Assembly (NCBI GenBank): GCA_049509395.1 | Contig: JBEKZY010000012.1 | Coordinates: forward strand, 1-33,146 | DNA from: JBEKIK01 sp049509395 | GTDB taxonomy: Bacteria; Planctomycetota; Planctomycetia; Pirellulales; Thermoguttaceae | Direction: 5' to 3' | Length of the DNA stretch: 33,146 nucleotides | Part shown: positions 31,122 through 33,146 of the stretch, piece by piece | Numbering within the stretch: the first letter of the stretch is position 1 | How the letters are laid out: each line of letters starts with the position of its first letter | Notes under the pieces: generated by a model | What the model saw: only the letters and a program-made list of their open reading frames with translations | Told to the model about the DNA's origin: nothing | The model's database searches: none | Program-made: the position numbers and the translations under genes

Positions 31122-31194
31122 AGTTTTCCGATTCTCAATAATGTATGGAATGATAATAAACTGAAAACCGAGTACTGTTAACTGATCACTTTTT

Positions 31195-31815
31195 ATGGGG
31201 AACACGAATTTCGCGGTAACGGCCGGGTTGTTTGAGGGCGGATTGGCCGTGCTGGCCGTGAGTCTGGGCTGGGCCTTGGGCCGGCCGCCCATGGAGAGCT
31301 TCCATTTCAGTGCCATCGATCTGGGCTGGGGCATTATTGCCACCTTGCCGCTGTTGGCGGTTTTGTTGATCTCGGCAAAAGTCACCTGGCGGCCCTTTGC
31401 CAGAATCATGCAAGTGCTGGATGAAACGTTCATTCCATTGTTTCGCCAATGCAGCATGCTGGAACTGGCGGTTATTGCGCTTTTGGCCGGGCTGGGCGAG
31501 GAGATGCTTTTTCGCGGCATTGTTCAAAGTTGGGTGGCCGACAAGATCGGCGGTGCGTATGGCGTGGGAATCGGCCTGGCCGTGGCGGCGGCGATCTTCG
31601 GGCTGTTGCACAGTGTCACGTTCACCTATGCGATGTTGGCCGCATGCATAGGGCTTTATTTTGGGGCGATCTGGCTGGCCACGGGCAATCTGCTTGTGCC
31701 GATTACCAGCCACGCCCTATACGACTTTCTGGCCTTTGTGTATTTGGTGCGAATACGCAAATCCAAGGCGATGCCTCAAGGCGGCGAAGATCGGCCTGAA
31801 AATTCAGTGGAATAA
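31195..31815 (+). CDS. CPBP-family intramembrane metalloprotease
   Basis: A 206-residue integral membrane protein of the CAAX-protease/bacteriocin-processing (Abi) family. The three conserved motifs are present: GEEMLFRG (Glu102, Glu103, Arg107), FGLLHS (His139) and ITSHALYDFLA. It probably cleaves membrane-embedded substrates or acts as an immunity-type protein. No bacteriocin or prenylation genes are nearby. The 30 bases before the ATG are an ACTGAAAACCGAG-type repeat and there is no Shine-Dalgarno. Confidence 0.85.
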   Translation: MGNTNFAVTAGLFEGGLAVLAVSLGWALGRPPMESFHFSAIDLGWGIIATLPLLAVLLISAKVTWRPFARIMQVLDETFIPLFRQCSMLELAVIALLAGLGEEMLFRGIVQSWVADKIGGAYGVGIGLAVAAAIFGLLHSVTFTYAMLAACIGLYFGAIWLATGNLLVPITSHALYDFLAFVYLVRIRKSKAMPQGGEDRPENSVE

Positions 31816-31834
31816 ACATTCCAAGAGCTTATCC

Positions 31835-31888
31835 GCCCTCATCCTAACTTTCTCCGGGCACCGACCGGAGGTAGGTCGGGAGAGGGGA
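31835..31888. repeat. Intergenic CCCTC.../GGGAGAGGG element (long-loop form)
   Basis: GCCCTCATCC...TCTCCGGGCACCGACC...GGTCGGGAGAGGGGA, the same long-loop form as the copy inside the U32 gene at 7799-7852, here 20 bases after the CPBP stop. The rest of 31889-32097 shows no gene. Confidence 0.75.
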
Positions 31889-32097
31889 CTTTTAGGATAG
31901 GTTCTAATCGGGTTAAGACGATCTTGCCGGCGGTGCGCATGGGGTTGTTTATGCGTTTCAGGAAAGATTTAATCAACTAGCGCATGGAAGGGGACGAAAT
32001 ATAACAGCAGAATATCCAAGATAAAACGTAGATATTCTCGATTTTAAACATTCGGGGCGCTGTAAACTTTCACATACATGATTATCCCGAGCAGTTT

Positions 32098-32502
32098 ATG
32101 AAAGATTACGCCGGCAATCAGTTTTTAGTCTTGGTGATCGAAGAGAAGCAAGAGATTTTACAGCAAGTCACATCGGCATTGGCTGCGGGCAATTACTCGA
32201 GTTGCTGCTCGACGACCGCGGAAGGCGCACTGGCCGCCGCGGAGGAGACCCCGCCCGATCTGATCATCTCCGCCACAAGTTTGAACGGCGAGAGCGGGAT
32301 GGAAGTTTGCGAGCGAATCAAGCAACGCCAAGGCCTGGAAACGGTGCCGGTGATGTACCTGTGCGGCGGGCAAATTCCGGATATAATCCGCCGTCACGAT
32401 CAGATGGGCGGAAGCTATTATGTGCGCAAGCCGTTCGACCCGGGCGTGCTTTTGGAACTGGCGGATAAAGCCCTGCAAATGACTGTGTTGGCCGGTAGTT
32501 AG
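32098..32502 (+). CDS. Receiver-like protein lacking the phospho-acceptor Asp
   Basis: A 134-residue single-domain protein with the CheY fold: LVLVIEEKQEI (beta1 with an acidic pair, Glu15-Glu16), PPDLIISATSLNGESG (beta3), VPVMYLCG (beta4) and YYVRKPFDP (beta5 with conserved Lys111). The site where the phosphorylated Asp normally sits (DLIISD...) is Ala59, and the usual Thr/Ser at the end of beta4 is Cys89. It is therefore a pseudo-receiver that probably cannot be phosphorylated and would signal by binding. There is no output domain and no histidine kinase alongside; the next gene is a convergent LuxR-type regulator. Confidence 0.85.
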   Translation: MKDYAGNQFLVLVIEEKQEILQQVTSALAAGNYSSCCSTTAEGALAAAEETPPDLIISATSLNGESGMEVCERIKQRQGLETVPVMYLCGGQIPDIIRRHDQMGGSYYVRKPFDPGVLLELADKALQMTVLAGS

Positions 32503-32630
32503 CGGTTGGGAAAAGGTGGGCAGTGGGCTGTGGGCAGTGGATAGTCACCCCGAGGATATCCGGTGCGAAACCGCAAGCGGTTTTATTGGTTTATTCATAG
32601 ATCATTATTTTTATTCATTCCCTTAAAAAA

Positions 32631-32650
32631 CCGGGCAATTAATTGCCCGG
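32631..32650. terminator. Perfect 20-base palindrome between convergent genes
   Basis: CCGGGCAATTAATTGCCCGG is self-complementary over all 20 bases and is preceded by TTAAAAAA, which read on the minus strand gives a T-run after the hairpin. It lies about 20 bases beyond the LuxR-type gene stop and could terminate it. Sister copy: 8225-8244. Confidence 0.6.
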
Positions 32651-32669
32651 CCCTCATCCTTCATCATTT

Positions 32670-33146
32670 TCATTCTTCCGCGACAAGTCCTTCGCGCAGG
32701 GCCAGGCGGGCAAGATCGACGGTTTTGTGGACGCCGAGTTTGCGCATCAAGCGAGTTTTGTGATTGTCCACGGTATTTATAGATATTCCCATCTGTCGGG
32801 CACATTTCTTTAAGGTTAGACCTTGGGCCAGGAGGGCGAGGAGTTCGGTTTCGCGCGGGGTGAGTTTCTGGATGGGATTGCCCGTGTGTGCCGGATGATA
32901 GCGCAGCCCGCGCCGGGTTCGATAAAGGTATTGATCCACTTCGGGACAGAAAGAGCGGCTGCCTTCCGCCAGGCGCCGGGCGGCCTGGGCAATTTGGTCG
33001 AAGGTGGCGTATTTGGTCCAGTATCCCCGGATTCCCAAGGCCAAAGCGCGGCGAATATTTCTGGTGCGCACGGTTTCATCGAGGATCAAGAGACTAGTTT
33101 TCGGGTGCTGCTGGCAAAGCGTTTGAATGATGGACCAATATTGGCC
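32670..33146 (-). CDS. LuxR/NarL-type response regulator, 5' end off the window
   Basis: The frame is open to the window edge; the first visible residues are QYWSIIQTLCQQHPKTSLLIL, so the start lies outside. The visible receiver part (ILDET... ALALGIRGYWTKYATFDQI) is the beta4 to beta5 region with the conserved Lys. The C-terminal HTH (LTPRETELLALLAQGLTLKK ... ISINTVDNHKTRLMRKLGVH) is a typical LuxR DNA-binding domain. It is a transcription regulator, probably phosphorylated by an unseen kinase. The stop is followed directly by a GATGAAGGATGA stretch. Confidence 0.88.
   Translation of the reverse strand, partial: GQYWSIIQTLCQQHPKTSLLILDETVRTRNIRRALALGIRGYWTKYATFDQIAQAARRLAEGSRSFCPEVDQYLYRTRRGLRYHPAHTGNPIQKLTPRETELLALLAQGLTLKKCARQMGISINTVDNHKTRLMRKLGVHKTVDLARLALREGLVAEE

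Overview
The window looks like a chromosomal segment of a Planctomycetota bacterium, probably Pirellulales-like; this is an inference from gene content, not from a marker tree. The pointers are a DUF1559 pilin-like protein with the H-x9-DG motif, a PEP-CTERM surface protein built from beta-strand repeats, a TMTC-like membrane protein with TPRs, an eight-haem cytochrome fused to HEAT/TPR repeats, a sulfatase remnant, weak or absent Shine-Dalgarno sites at many starts, and housekeeping genes scattered singly rather than in the usual operons.

Layout. 1-3309: large PEP-CTERM repeat protein whose 5' end looks frameshifted, preceded by a long imperfect inverted repeat. 3306-3747: a 129-bp tandem duplication and a heptamer array. 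3748-8854: Tat-exported aldo/keto reductase, citrate synthase and a U32/RlhA-type protein, all on the minus strand. 9072-10049: DUF1559 protein. 10092-12550: a DUF4258/YgiT-type toxin-antitoxin pair flanked by two copies of the 3' end of a secreted-protein gene. 12647-17167: plus-strand run of a DnaJ-type chaperone, rnpA, yidD, acpS, a UbiA-type prenyltransferase and a sulfotransferase. 17316-21721: TMTC-like TPR protein and HtrA protease on the minus strand. 21945-24957: RNase III and the primary-type sigma factor. 25128-26680: AT-rich fic gene with a strong promoter overlapped by a palindromic operator-like site. 26681-31815: sulfatase remnant, octahaem cytochrome-TPR protein, RidA/chorismatase-like protein and a CPBP protease. 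32098-33146: a receiver-like protein lacking its phospho-acceptor Asp, and the end of a LuxR-type regulator that runs off the window.

The most striking signal is not a gene. Several families of short palindromic elements are dispersed through the window, both between genes and in frame inside genes. A 48-bp element occurs twice with one mismatch, in the cytochrome and the RidA-like gene, in the same reading frame (peptide KGDSPIFV.TKIGTVP). A second family (CCCTCTCCCAAAGGGAGAGGG) sits in frame inside three genes and has expanded into a 30-bp tandem array in one. Others form terminator-like hairpins inside or just after genes. This resembles the Rickettsia palindromic elements that insert into coding sequences, and is the best candidate here for an undescribed system. 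A related pattern is GATGAAG-type arrays lying directly 3' of four stop codons, always in the sense orientation.
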